Source of the DNA: Plazaster borealis
Lineage: Eukaryota > Echinodermata > Asteroidea > Forcipulatida > Labidiasteridae
DNA length: 64,000 nucleotides
Reading direction: 5' to 3'
Assembly: GCA_021014325.1 (NCBI GenBank)
Contig: CM037459.1
Span: forward strand, 13,487,501-13,551,500
Numbering within the stretch: the first letter of the stretch is position 1; each line of letters begins with the position of its first letter. This document shows positions 47,439 through 59,249 of the stretch, piece after piece. Made by a program: the position numbers and the translations under genes. Under the pieces are notes generated by a model, which saw only the letters and a list, made by a program, of their open reading frames with translations, ran no database searches and was not told the DNA's origin.

Positions 47439-49607
47439 TTTTTTTCTGTTTTTTTTCTTCTCCATCTTCTTCCGGAGAACTCTTCTCTACAGCAAAACTC
47501 AAGATTAAAACTGAATTGAACATTGAAACTCATCAGACAATTGAACCTCAATACGAAGACGGCACAGTTGTCATTACGTCATGATGACGTCATCAGGTGT
47601 CGAATTACAAGGTTTTTAAAGTTGAAAAATGACCATTTGCTTTTTGCTGTATCTTTACGAATATGAAAGCTATGATGTTCATACTTGGGCAGGTGATATA
47701 TCAAGACTGGGGCAACATTTGAAAAGTTAACGTCAAAATGGTATGACCTTAACTTCCGGGTCGTTACCCTGGGTCGAAGTTCGCCTTTGTTTTGTTTTCC
47801 TTCAAAAAACTACTTTCGAACATAACTCAAGATTGAAACTGAATTGAACCTTGAAACTTATCAGACAATTGAACCTCAATACGAAGACGGCACTGTTGTC
47901 ATTACGTCATGATGACGTCATCAGGTGTCAAATTACAAGGTTTTTAAAGTTGAAAAATGACCATATGGTTTTTGCTGTATCTCACTGAATATAAAAGCTA
48001 TGATGTTCATAATTGGGCATGTGATAGATCAAGACTTGGGCTACATTTCAAAAGTTAACGTCAAAATCGTATGACCTTTGCTTCAAGGTCATGCCCCTAG
48101 GTCGAAGTTTGCCTGTGTTTTGTTTTCTTGAAAAACATCTTTTTCGGGCTTATCTAAAACATAACTCAAGATTGAAATTGAATTTTACATTGAAACTCAT
48201 CAGACATTTGAACCTAAATATCAAGATGACACAAACTTGATGATGTTATGATGACGTCATCAGGTATTGAATTACAATGAATCAAAGTTTAATATTTGTA
48301 AACAAATCATAACTCTTGAACCACATATTGGATACAATCTATACATCATCGAATAGGTCGTTAAACGTTCAACAAACGCTACACAAAGTATGACCCCGTT
48401 TGACCTTGACTTCCGGTTCAAACCGGAATTTGAAAAAATCACAAAATTCGTATCTCAAAAACTACTTATCACTTCAGCATAGTTTTTACATCAGGTTGTA
48501 GAACGTTGAGCCTGCTCAAACTTTTGCACAAAAATAACAACATTTTGACATTTACATCTTGTCTTATAACCACAGGCATTAAAGCGCACGTTTGTGTTGA
48601 TCCACGTAGATAACGCATGATAGTGATAACACGTGTACAAATACGTGTACGTGTAGTTCAGTTTACATCATCTACACGTAGGAATACATTTAGCATCGCT
48701 GTATATTGCGCACCCCGGCATAAAGATAATCCATCTAATACTTGAAAAATTCTTAACTCCTGAACCACACATTGGATATTTACAATCCATACATCATCTG
48801 AAAGGTCTTAATAAACTGAACACGCGCTACACAAAGTAAGACCCTGTTTGACCTTGAATTCCGGTTCAAACCGGAAGTAGAATTTTAGTATTTAAAAAAA
48901 TCTTAACTTCTGAACAACTCATTCGATTTTTACAACCTATTCATCATTGGGCAAGTATGTAACATTTTTAAAAATGATATACAGAATGTGACCCCAATTG
49001 ACCTTTACTTACTTAATATTTGAAATAAATCAGAATTCCTGAACCACACATTGGATTTTTATCATCTGTACATCCTTAGAAAGGGCTCCAATGATTTAAG
49101 AAACGCTAGAAACTGTGACCTTATTTGACCTTGACTTCCGGTTCAAACCGGAAAGTGAAAGTTAATGTTTCAACAAATCGTAACTTCTAACCAACACATT
49201 GGATTTTTACAATCTTTACATTATTGGGAAAGTATGTAACAACTTAAGAAACAATACACAGAATGTGACCTCATTTGACCTTGACTTCCCGTTCAAACCG
49301 GAAGCTGAAGTTTAATATTTTAACCAATCATAACTCCTTAATCAGTCATTGATTTTTTAAATGTATACATCATTGTATATATATATTGTCTTCAAAAAGT
49401 CAACAAACGCTGCACAAAGTGTGAACCCATTTGACCTTGACTTCCAGTTCAAACCGGAAGTTGAATTTTTACTATGAACAAATCTAACTTATGAACCAGA
49501 CGTTGGATTGATAAGGTAACTTGTTGACACCAAATCATTCACTCATAGTTTGATGACATTACTCTCGAACACCCTGTTTTTGTAACAAACAAAAACTGAA
49601 ACTCTAG
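47439..49607 (+). mobile_element. Helitron-like element, head-to-tail copy
   Basis: It starts T-rich with TCTTCTCCATCTTCTTC, and TTACGTCATGATGACGTCAT follows at 47574. A block with GCTGTATCT and GAAAGCTATGATGTTC appears twice. The 3' two-thirds repeat the 45001-46540 segment closely, including an ACACGTGTAC-rich stretch near 48630. It ends with hairpin and CTAG at 49604-49607. Confidence 0.6.
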
Positions 49608-52445
49608 TCTTCTCCATCTTCTTCTTCCACCGAACTCTTCTCGACAACATAACTCAAGATTGAAATTGAATTGAACATTGAGACTTAACACACACTTGAA
49701 ACTTAATAGGAGCACGGCACATGAACAATTTCGTCATTATGACGTCATCAGGTGTCGAATTACGAGGTTTTTAAAGTTGAAAAATGACCATTTGGTATTT
49801 GCTGTATCTCATTGAATATGAAAGCTATGATGTTCATAATTGGGCATATGATAAATCAAGACTGGGGCTACATTTCAAAAGTTGACGTCAAAATCGTATG
49901 ACCTTTTTTTCAAGGTCATGCCCCTAGGTCAAAGTTTGCCTTCGTTTTTTTTCTTGAAAAACATCATTTTCGGGCTTATTTACGGCATAACTCAAGATTG
50001 AAATTGAATTTTACATTGAAACTCATCAGACATTTGAACCTAAATATCAAAACGACACAAACTTGATGATGTCATTATGACGTTATCAGGTATTGAATTA
50101 CATCAAATCAAAGTTTAATATTTGAAAAAAAATCATAACTCATGAACGACATGTTGGATTTTTACAATCTATACATCATCGGAAAATTCGTTAAAGGTCC
50201 AACAGACGCTACACAGAAAGTGACCCCATTTGACCTTGACTTCCGGTTCAACCCGGAAATTTAAAATTTCATAAAATTCGTATCTCAAAAACCATTTATC
50301 ATTTTAGCATAATTTTAGCATCAGGTTGTAGAACGTTGAGCCTGCTCAAATTTTTGCACAGAAATAACAACATTTTGACATTTACATCTTGTCTTCTAAC
50401 CACCGGCATTAAAGCGCACGTTTGTGTTGACCCACTTTGATAACGCGAGATACTGTAATAGCACGTGTACAGATACGGGTACATTGAACGTGTAGTTCGG
50501 TTTACATCAACTACACGTAGGAATACATTTAGCATCGCTGCATGTTACCTGGTATTGCGCACCCCGGCATAAAGATAATCCATGTAGTACTTGAAAAATT
50601 CGTAACTCCTGAACCACACATTGGATTTTTACAATCTATACATCATCTGAAAGGTCTTTATAAAACCTAACATACGCTACACTATTGTGACCCCGTTTGA
50701 CCCTGACTTCCGGTTCAAAGCGGAAGTTGAAATTTAATGTTTCAAAATTCATAATTCCTGAACCACACAACGGATTTTTACAATCTATACATTATTGGAC
50801 AAGTATGTAACAACTTTATAAACGATATACAGAATGTGACCCCAATTGACCTTTACTTCCTGTTCAAACCGGAAGATGAAATTTAATATTTGAAAAAATC
50901 AGAACTCCTGAACCACACATTGGATTTTTATCATCTATACATCATCGGAAAGGGTTCCAAAGATTTAAGAAACGCTACACACTGTGACCTCATTTGACCT
51001 TGACTTCCAGTTCAAACCGGAAAGTGAAAATTAATGTATCAACAAATTGTAACTTCTAAACAACACATTGGATTTTTACAATCTATACATTATTGGGAAA
51101 GTATGTAACAACTTAAGGAACAATACACAGAATGTGACCTCATTTGACCTTGACTTCCCGTTCAAACCGGAAGATGAAATTTAATACTTGAAAAAAACAT
51201 AACTCTTGTACCACAATTGGATTTTTATCATCTATACATCATCAGAAAGGGCTCCAAAGATTTAAGAAACGCTACACACTGTGATCTTGACTTCCAGTTC
51301 AAACCGGAAAGTGAAAGTCAATGTTTCAACAAATCGTTGGACCCATATTTGACCTTGACTTCCGATCCAAACGTGTGTGAAGGGAAAAGTGAAATCATAC
51401 ATGTAGCCCTGTGTAAACAGACCCGGAGATGAGAACATTATGACCACACAAAAAACCCGTTTTGATGGAAGAAAACATGTGTGCATCATATGAATGTTTT
51501 TTTTTTTTTTTTTTTGGGGGGGGGGGGGGGCCAAGCACAGTAAATAGTGAAACCGGAACGCACTCAAAATGTTCAAAAGGCTTAAGTTATAGTATTTATA
51601 AAATTCTTTCCTTGTTAATGGAGAACCATGCAGGGAATTTAAAGCTTTAAAAAACATATGAGGCGATATGTGGATAGTTCTTAATAGGGAAGGTTTTTTT
51701 GGGGGGTTGAGTGAAAAGGTAAAGCTGGAAGGGGAACAGGTGTTGGTGGGGGGGGGGGGTGGGGTTTGGATAGGATGGATGGTGTGATAGGAGACTGCCA
51801 AAGAACACTTAAATAAGTGGGATGCACCAAGGAGCGGGAAATTCGAAACTGAATCCGGTGCTATTAAAAGTAAATTGGCAGCGAGAGGGAGTGAAGGGAA
51901 AACACATGTTGTCGGTGTGGTCTCTGGTAGTAAAACAAACCTGACTGTCTAAATGTTGTCTTTGGGTGGGAGACAAGTGTCTCTGTATTCAAAACCTCAG
52001 GCAATGGTTACAGCAGAGCTAATGTTTGATGTTTTTATAAAAAATGAACAATACACAGAATGTGACCTCATTTGACCTTGACTTCCCGTTCAAACCGGAA
52101 GATGAAATTTAATACTTGAAAAAAACATAACTCCTGTACTACAAATTGGATTTTTATCATCTATACATCATCAGAAAGGGCTCCAAAGATTTAAGAAACG
52201 CTACACACTGTGATCTTGACTTCCAGTTCAAACCGGAAAGTGAAAGTATATGTTTCAACAAATCGTTGGACCCATATTTGACCTTGACTTCCGATCCAAA
52301 CTGGAAGTTGATGTTTAACTTTTTGAAAAATTAATAACTCCTGGACCAGGCATTGGATTGCTAAGGTTAAATGTTGTGACCTAATCATTCAATCACTCCC
52401 CACGAACACCTTGTTTTTGTCACCTGACAAAAACTGAAGCTCTAG
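49608..52445 (+). mobile_element. Helitron-like element, head-to-tail copy with internal duplication
   Basis: It begins TCTTCTCCATCTTCTTC immediately after the CTAG at 49607 and ends with a hairpin (TTTTTGTC/GACAAAAA) and CTAG at 52442-52445. About 250 bases at 51120-51370 recur at 52048-52300. The 675 bases between them carry a T22G16-type run at 51498-51531 and are otherwise unlike the family. Confidence 0.6.
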
Positions 52446-53876
52446 TTATTGTTATGTTTTTTTTCTTCTCTTCTTCTTCTTTCTCTCTGAACCTTCTCCA
52501 GCAATTTTGAACAAACGTAAAGCTTGTACAAACTTAAAACTTTCTATGTACATAGGCAATAGTGAGCAAATGAAACCGCCACTTTTTTGGAATGATGACG
52601 TCATTGATGACGTCATTACACGGTTTTTAAAGTTGCTTATTTGATTTTTGCTGTATCTCAACGAATATGAAAGTTATGATGTTCATACTTGGGCATCGGA
52701 TAGACAAAGACATTTAAAAAGTTAACGTTAAAATCGTACGGACTTAACTTCCGGGTCGTTACCCTGGGTCGAAGTTCGCCTTCGTTTTTTTCATCGAAAA
52801 ACAACTTTCGAGCTTATCTACGGAATAACTCAAGATTGAGATTGATTTAAACGTTGAAACTCTACAGATAGTTGAACCTTAGTATCAAGACAACACAGAC
52901 CTAATTACGTCATAATGACGTCATCGGGCATTAAATTACAATGAATCAAAGTTTAACATTTGTTAAAATCATAACTTACGAACCCTAATTCGGTTTTTGA
53001 CAATCTACACATCATCGGAAAGGTCGCTAAAAGTTTGACAAACGCTTCACAAAACACGTACAATATTTTTTACTTATTTCCTGTTCAAAACGGAAGTTGA
53101 AAATTTCATAAAATCTGATCGTATTCATGTCTTTAAAACTACTGATCATTTCAGCATAATGTTTGTTTCAGATGGTAAAACAGCAATCCCGCTCAATCTT
53201 TTGCACAAAAATAACAACATTTTGACCTTTATATCTAGTCGAAAAAGGGACGTCAAAGCACCTGTTGACCCACGCGTGACCTCATTTTGATCAACAACGC
53301 ACACATATGTACGCTACATGCAGTGATGCAGTGCAAGCGCTGACTGTGCGTAATTTTTTTTTTTTTTTTTTTTTGGGGGGGGGGGGAATTCCCAACAGCG
53401 CTCTATTTCGTCCAACGAAAGAGGGCGCTGTTGGGAATAAAGTTTTAGTAACATTGAGCGCTGAGTGCAGAGCGGATAATCGCAATAGTTGAGTGATATT
53501 TGAACAACGTCTCGCACCAAAACTACAAGTAGGAATACATTTGCATTGATGTTATAAGATACATTGCACACCCTCAGATAATCAATCACATAATTATAAT
53601 ATTTTTACAAGTCATACATAAGCTGAAGTTTTAATGAACTGATCAGGATCTACACAAATGAAATCAGTTTAAACTTGGCTTCTTGTTCAAACCGGAGGTT
53701 GAAATTTAATTTTTCAAATAAAAATTATTTCTCAACTACACATTTGATTTTTTATTTATTTATACTTCATTGGGTAGGTATGTAACAGCTTAAGAATCGA
53801 CACACAACATTGACCATTTTTTAACCTTGACTTCCGGTTAATCAGGAGATACAATTAATTATTTGAAAAAAATATA

Positions 53877-54070
53877 GACGATGTGACCTCTGTTTACATT
53901 CAAACCGCCCTCTGTTGACAAAAGTCATGTTTCCGCCGAGCAAGAAGACGCGTACCCATGGTAACGTTGCGTGTCCTTTATAGCTGGCTGTCAGTACACA
54001 AAGGTTTTGCCCGGCGACATGTGCGCGCATCATGTTATGATTTTCGAATGACGTCAGAGGTCACATCGTC
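53877..54070. mobile_element. TA-flanked MITE, 194 bp
   Basis: The ends GACGATGTGACCTCTG and CAGAGGTCACATCGTC are exact 16-base inverted repeats, flanked by TA on both sides (53875-53876, 54071-54072), as for Tc1/mariner-type insertion. The interior is more GC-rich than its surroundings and has no coding frame. Confidence 0.75.
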
Positions 54071-54073
54071 TAT

Positions 54074-54303
54074 ACTCCAGAACCAGAAATTAGTTGTTTA
54101 TTATCTGAACGTCGTCAGATAAGGCTTTGAAAAACATTACTAACGCTATAATTTGTGACCTGATGACATTGTCTTCCGGTTAAATCATACTCCAGAACCA
54201 GAAATTAGTTGTTTATTATCTGAACGTCGTCAGATAAGGCTTTGAAAAACATTACTGACGCTATAATTTGTGACCTGATGACATTGCCTTTCGGTTCAAA
54301 CCG
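54074..54303 (+). repeat. 115-bp tandem duplication
   Basis: ACTCCAGAACCAGAAATTAG starts at 54074 and again at 54189, and the two copies are nearly identical through GACCTGATGACATTG. It is one family module duplicated recently, next to the MITE. Confidence 0.85.
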
Positions 54304-54507
54304 GAAGTTTAAATTTTATATTTGAAAAAAAATCATAACATCTGAACCATACATTTGATTTTTTTCAATCTCTGCATCATCTGAAAGGTCTTAATAGACT
54401 TATCAAATGCTGCACAATATGCGACCTCGTTTGACCTTGACTGTTGGAATTTGATATAATGTTTGAAAAATAAAAAATCCTAAACCACATGATTGATTTT
54501 TATCATC

Positions 54508-56304
54508 TACTAGCGGGAAACCCGCGCTACGCGCGGGTCCCCGCTAGAGTTCCGCGCTGTTCCGATTTCACAAAGCACTAAGATTGATCTTAACTTTGTA
54601 TCAATCTTAATTGCTAAGCAAAGTGCTATGTCACATTACAAATTACCCTGTCCCTGTTTGTACCCCGTTTCGTTAATTTTTTTTTCCCGTTCAGTTTATT
54701 ATTTTCCTGTCCCGTATCAATTAGTCCCTTTTCTTTTTTCCTTTCCCGTATTATTTCCCCAGCCCCGTTAAATTGTTCTGTCCTGTTCATTATTTTGTCG
54801 TCCCGTGGGTTTAAAAAAAAAGAAAAGTATTCCCATGCGTAAACTTTTAAGGCGTGTTTTACTCAGTTTGTCATAATTTGCTTGAGGACGGATGCATGTC
54901 CAGGAAAAAATGGAGCTGCGTGTTATGGGAAGGGGATGCCCTCGTCCCTCCGTAAAAAATAAAAGGTACCGTTCCCCCGCCCCTTCCTCTCCCCGTCCCA
55001 CGTGCTCTAACCCGCGCCTCCGTGCCTGCCTCCGTTCCCCGTGATCCCGTGCGTTGGCATTGTTCTTTGCTTGCACTGTACGCGCGCGCGGCCCATAGCA
55101 ACGAAACAGTTTAAGATTAGCGGGTCCCGCTAGAGTTCCGCGAAGTTCCGATTTCACAAAGCACTAAGATTGATCTTAACTTTGTATCAATCTGCTAAGC
55201 AAAGTGTGATGTCACAATAGAAATTACCCTGTCACTGTTTTTTCCCCGTTCAGTTAATTATTTTCCTGTCCGGTATCATTTATTAGTCCCTTTTCTTTTT
55301 TCCTTTCCCGTATTATTTCCCCAGCCCCGTTAAATTGTTCTGTCCTGTTCATTATTTTCTCGTCCCGTTTTTTCCCGTTTTGTATTATTTGTCAGTCGAA
55401 TTAATTTGTTCCCGTCCCGTTCTTTAACAAAAGAGGTGTAGATGCCGCGAGGTTTAAATAAAAAAATTAATGTACCCATACGTAGCCTAAACTTTTAAGG
55501 CGTGTTTTGTTCAGTTTGTCATAATTTGCTTGAGGACGGATGCATGTCCTGAATGGAGCTGCGTGTTGGGGGAGGGGATGCCCTCGTCCCTCCGTAAAAA
55601 ATAAAAGGTACCGCCGCCACCCCTTCCTCTCCCCGTCCCACGTGCTCTAACCCGCGCCTCCTTGCCTGCCTCCGTTCCCCGCCCCTTCCTCTCCCCGTCC
55701 CACGTGCTCTAACCCACGCCTCCGTTCCCCGTGATCTCGTGCGTTGGCATTGTTCTTTGCTTGTACTGTACGCCGCGCGGCCCATAGCAACAGTTCTTTG
55801 CTTGCACTGTACGCGCCTGCGGCCCATAGCAACAGTTCTTTGCTTGCATTGTACGCGCGCGCTGCCCATAATAGGGAGGTTTAGCTGCACGTTACGTGAG
55901 CAAAACCGTGAACGTGAACGTCAGAAAATTTTGTTGTAAAAATCTCACGTTTAAAGCATACGTGAAGTTACCATTTCTCACGTCAGGTACGTACGCGTCA
56001 GGTACGTACGTGCAGACGTTATACGTGAGCATGAAATAAGCCCAAAGTAGTGACGTCACCTAGAAACTACACAATTTTCTGACGTTCTCGTTCACGTTTT
56101 TGCTCGCGTAACGTGCAGCTAAACCTCCCTAATAACCCGCGCCTCCGTGCCTGCCTCCGTTCCCCGCCCCTTCCTCTCCCCGTCCCACGTGCTGTAACCC
56201 ACGCCTCCGTTTCCCCGTGATCCCGTGCGTTGGCATTGTTCTTTGCTTGTACTGTACGTGCGCGCTGCCCATAGCAACAGTGAAAACGGCGCGCAAAAAC
56301 CCAT
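54508..56304. mobile_element. GC-rich insert with 586-bp direct duplication
   Basis: The insert begins TCTACTAGCGGGAAACCCGC, a start with Helitron-like TC and a strong hairpin (GCGGG...CCCGC, CGCGCGGG). Sequence from CTAGAGTTCCGCG at 54544 recurs at 55130, an offset of 586. Each copy ends in GC-rich words (CCCCTTCCTCTCCCCGTCCC, GTTCTTTGCTTGCACTGTAC), themselves in short tandem repeats at 55620-55860. Arg-rich open frames on the minus strand here are readings of the repeat. A MITE is nested at 55874-56129. Confidence 0.5.
55874..56129. mobile_element. TA-flanked MITE, 256 bp
   Basis: The ends GGGAGGTTTAGCTGCACGTT and its inverse (AACGTGCAGCTAAACCTCCC) begin inverted repeats of about 58 bases with few mismatches, flanked by TA at 55872-55873 and 56130-56131. 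The centre has repeated ACGTACG words and one TGACGTCA at 56051. It has no open frame of its own. Confidence 0.8.
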
Positions 56305-56880
56305 ACATTTTGGTGTTTTTTGCCCATAAATCTGTTAATTCTGAACGGATTTTGTTAAAAAGTAGATGAGTGTCTGTACGAAGTCAACTCCTTTCTTCCG
56401 TGTAAATTTGGCGAGGTTTGATGCGGTATCCAGGGAGGAGATCCAATAACACACACACACACACACATCCTTACGGATCCGGTTTGTGGGGTACTGCTAT
56501 TGTTGTTCTATTATTCCCTTTTCTGAAGAATTCCCTTGTGGGGCCCAATTGTTCCTATTGAAATGACCTTGTGGGGTCAATTGTTCCATTGTTGTCAGGA
56601 CCCCACATATGCCCTTCCATGTGTCCACCCACACACACACATGTTTGTTAATCCCGCTTACCGAGGACTTCTCTTTGTTCTCCCATTGTTTGGACATAGT
56701 TTTTTTTAGCGACGTCCCCATTGGTTTTGTACACGAAAACGAAGCGAGGACGTCCTCGCTCTGTCAAACACCCGGATCCCTTCTTTTGTTAAAGTCCTCG
56801 GTTTGAATGGATAGACACGCTCACACACACACACACAGACACCATTCGGCTATTTATAAGGAGATACGTCAAAAGAACGA
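56305..56880. other. CA-microsatellite region, no gene
   Basis: Runs of (AC)n occur near 56447-56466, 56629-56641 and 56820-56837. Between them lies a possible short element with the palindrome GCGAGGACGTCCTCGC near 56743 and GTGGGGTC words. I see no coding sequence. Confidence 0.5.
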
Positions 56881-57712
56881 ACTCAAAAGACATCACCCAC
56901 GACACCATGTGTGACCTCATTGGACATCACCTTCCGGTTCAAAACGGAAGTTGAAACTTTATATTTGAAACAACAATCATAACTTCTAAACCAAATATTG
57001 GATTTTTACAATCCATCCATCATCTAAAAGGTCTTAATAAACTTATCACGCGCTAAAAAAATAGTGACCCCTATTTGACCCATTATCCGTTGCGAACCGG
57101 AAGTTGGTGTTTAATATAATTTTTTTCCCTCGTCTTCTTCTTTCTCTCTGAACCTTCTCCAGATAACAATATATTCTATATGTATTACATTCTTAGCAAG
57201 AGATTGAAACAATATAATTGTTTGTATACGTAAAAGACATTATTAACAGAGCATTTATTTTAATTAAAGTATTTATATACACATAAGAAGACCTGGTAAT
57301 GGTATCAATATCTCTGTCTATTGCAAACATTTCGTTCATTTCAGAATACGGTATGCAAAACACTCAAGATGTTGGGACAGAAATTAATTTATGCTTACAG
57401 CATCTTGCTTATCAAGAGTTTAACTGCCATGACTGCATTGAGTATAGTAAGGTTCAAACCTTCCTGATGATTCAGCCAACTGATGGGCTTAATTTCATTG
57501 ACCTGCTCAATTACAACATAGTAGCTAAGCTTATTATGCTTACCAGCTAAGATTATCCAGACATGTGCAATTTGTGACTGGTACCCTGCTCATTTTTATT
57601 TTTGGCAGGAAATGGTCCGGCATAATTATGTGCTTAAGCAGCTCTATGAAATTGGGACGTTACGTTCAACCGAACACCGTGTTTTTGTAATAAACAAAAA
57701 CTTTATTTCTAG
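56881..57712 (+). mobile_element. Helitron-like modules ending in CTAG
   Basis: Two modules (ACCTTCCGGTTCAAAACGGA at 56929; GTGACCCCTATTTGACCC at 57063) are followed by a TTC-rich start near 57130 and unrecognised AT-rich DNA. It then ends ACCGAACACCGTG, a hairpin (TTTTTGT/ACAAAAA) and CTAG at 57709-57712. Confidence 0.5.
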
Positions 57713-59249
57713 TTCTTCTTCTTCTTCTTCTTCACTGGAACTCTTTTTTAGAGCATAACTCAAGATTGGAACTGAATTGAACCTTGAAACTCATCAGACA
57801 ATTGAACCTAAATATGAAGACGGCACAATTTTCACCTGATGACGTCGTGATGACGTCATCAGGTGTTGAATAACAAGGGTTTTAAAGTTGAAATATGACC
57901 ATTTGCTATTGGCTGTATCTCCTTGAATTCGAAAGCTGTGATGTTCATAATCAAGCATCAGATAGATCAAGACTGGGGCAACATTTAAAAAGTTAACGTC
58001 AAAATCGTATGACCTTTTCTTCAAGGTCATGCTCCTAAGTCAAAGTTTGCCTTTGGTTTTTTTTCTTGAAAAACATCAATTTGACCTTGACTTCCGGTTC
58101 AAACTGGAAGCTGAACATTTCAAAAATTCAATTTCAATTAATATCTCAAAAACCACTTATTTGTTTATCATAATTTTTGCATCAGGTTATAGATGATTAA
58201 GCCTTCTCAATCTTTTGCACAGATGTGACAACATTTTGATGTTTACATCTGGTCAAAACCGGACGTTTAAGCGCACGTTGACAACGCGTGATACGTGTAC
58301 AAATGTGCTGAATTGGACTTGGTTCCAAGTCCGTGAAGGTTTTTTTTTGTCCTACGGTTTGCTAATACAGTTTTCATAAAATAGCGCCCTCTTGTGGATC
58401 AACATTGACGTGACTCACGTTGACCACGCACGACGGCACGATAGTGTATTAACATATGTAGGCCCTACGCACACGCTGTAGTGAGTTACAGTGTGTATAG
58501 TCTTGGTTCCAAGACGCTCCAGTTGAAGACTAATGTACATGTACTGTAGAGCTACATGTATGAATACATTTTGCGTGACTGTGCAATATACAAAGAAACA
58601 ACGAGCGAAAAGTTCAATATTTGAAAATGTCATAAATCCTGAATCACACATTGGATATTTACAATCCATACATCAACTGAAAGGTTTTAATAAACTTAAT
58701 ACGCACTACACAAAGTGTGACCCTGTTTGACCTTAAATTCTGGTTCAAACCCGAAGAACTCATTCGATTTTTAAAATCTATTCATCATTGGGAAAGTATG
58801 TAACAACTTTAGAAACGATTTACAGAATGTGACCCCAATTGACCTATATACTTCCTGTTCAAACCGGAAGATGAAATTTAAAATTTGAAAAAGTCAGAAC
58901 TCCTGACCACAAATTGGATTTTTATCATCTATACATCATCAGAAAGGGCTCCAAAGATTTAAGAAACGCTACACACTGTGACCTCATTTGACCTTGACTT
59001 CCGGTTTAAACCGGAAAGTGAAAGTTAATGTTTCAACAAATCTTAACTTTTAAACAACACATTGGATTTTTACAATCTATACATTATTAGGAAAGTATGT
59101 AACAACTAAGAAACAATACACAGAATGTGACCTCATTTGACCTTGACTTCCCGTTCAAACCGGAAGATAAAATTTAATACTTGAAAAAATCATAACTTGT
59201 CGACACCATGTCATTCACTCATAATTTGTCACAATAACTGAATCTCTAG
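57713..59249 (+). mobile_element. Helitron-like element, head-to-tail copy
   Basis: It begins TTCTTCTTCTTCTTC right after the CTAG at 57712. It contains GATGACGTCGTGATGACGTC at 57839 and modules with DR4-type TGACCTCATTTGACCTTGAC at 58979 and 59128. It ends GAATCTCTAG at 59249 with the hairpin lost. Confidence 0.55.

Larger units (their letters stand above)
52446..54507 (+). mobile_element. Helitron-like element, 5' part and modules
   Basis: It begins after CTAG with TTATTGTTATG and a TTC-rich run, then GATGACGTCATTGATGACGT at 52592. Modules follow to 54500, less regular than those upstream. Nested features are a T/G homopolymer run at 53356-53386, a MITE at 53877-54070 and a 115-base tandem duplication starting at 54074. 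The element probably resumes at 56880 and ends at 57712. Confidence 0.5.

Noticed and set aside
54768..56327. Arg-rich minus-strand frames resembling RGG proteins
   Set aside because: They read through GC-rich minisatellites and a MITE end; the repeats explain the composition.
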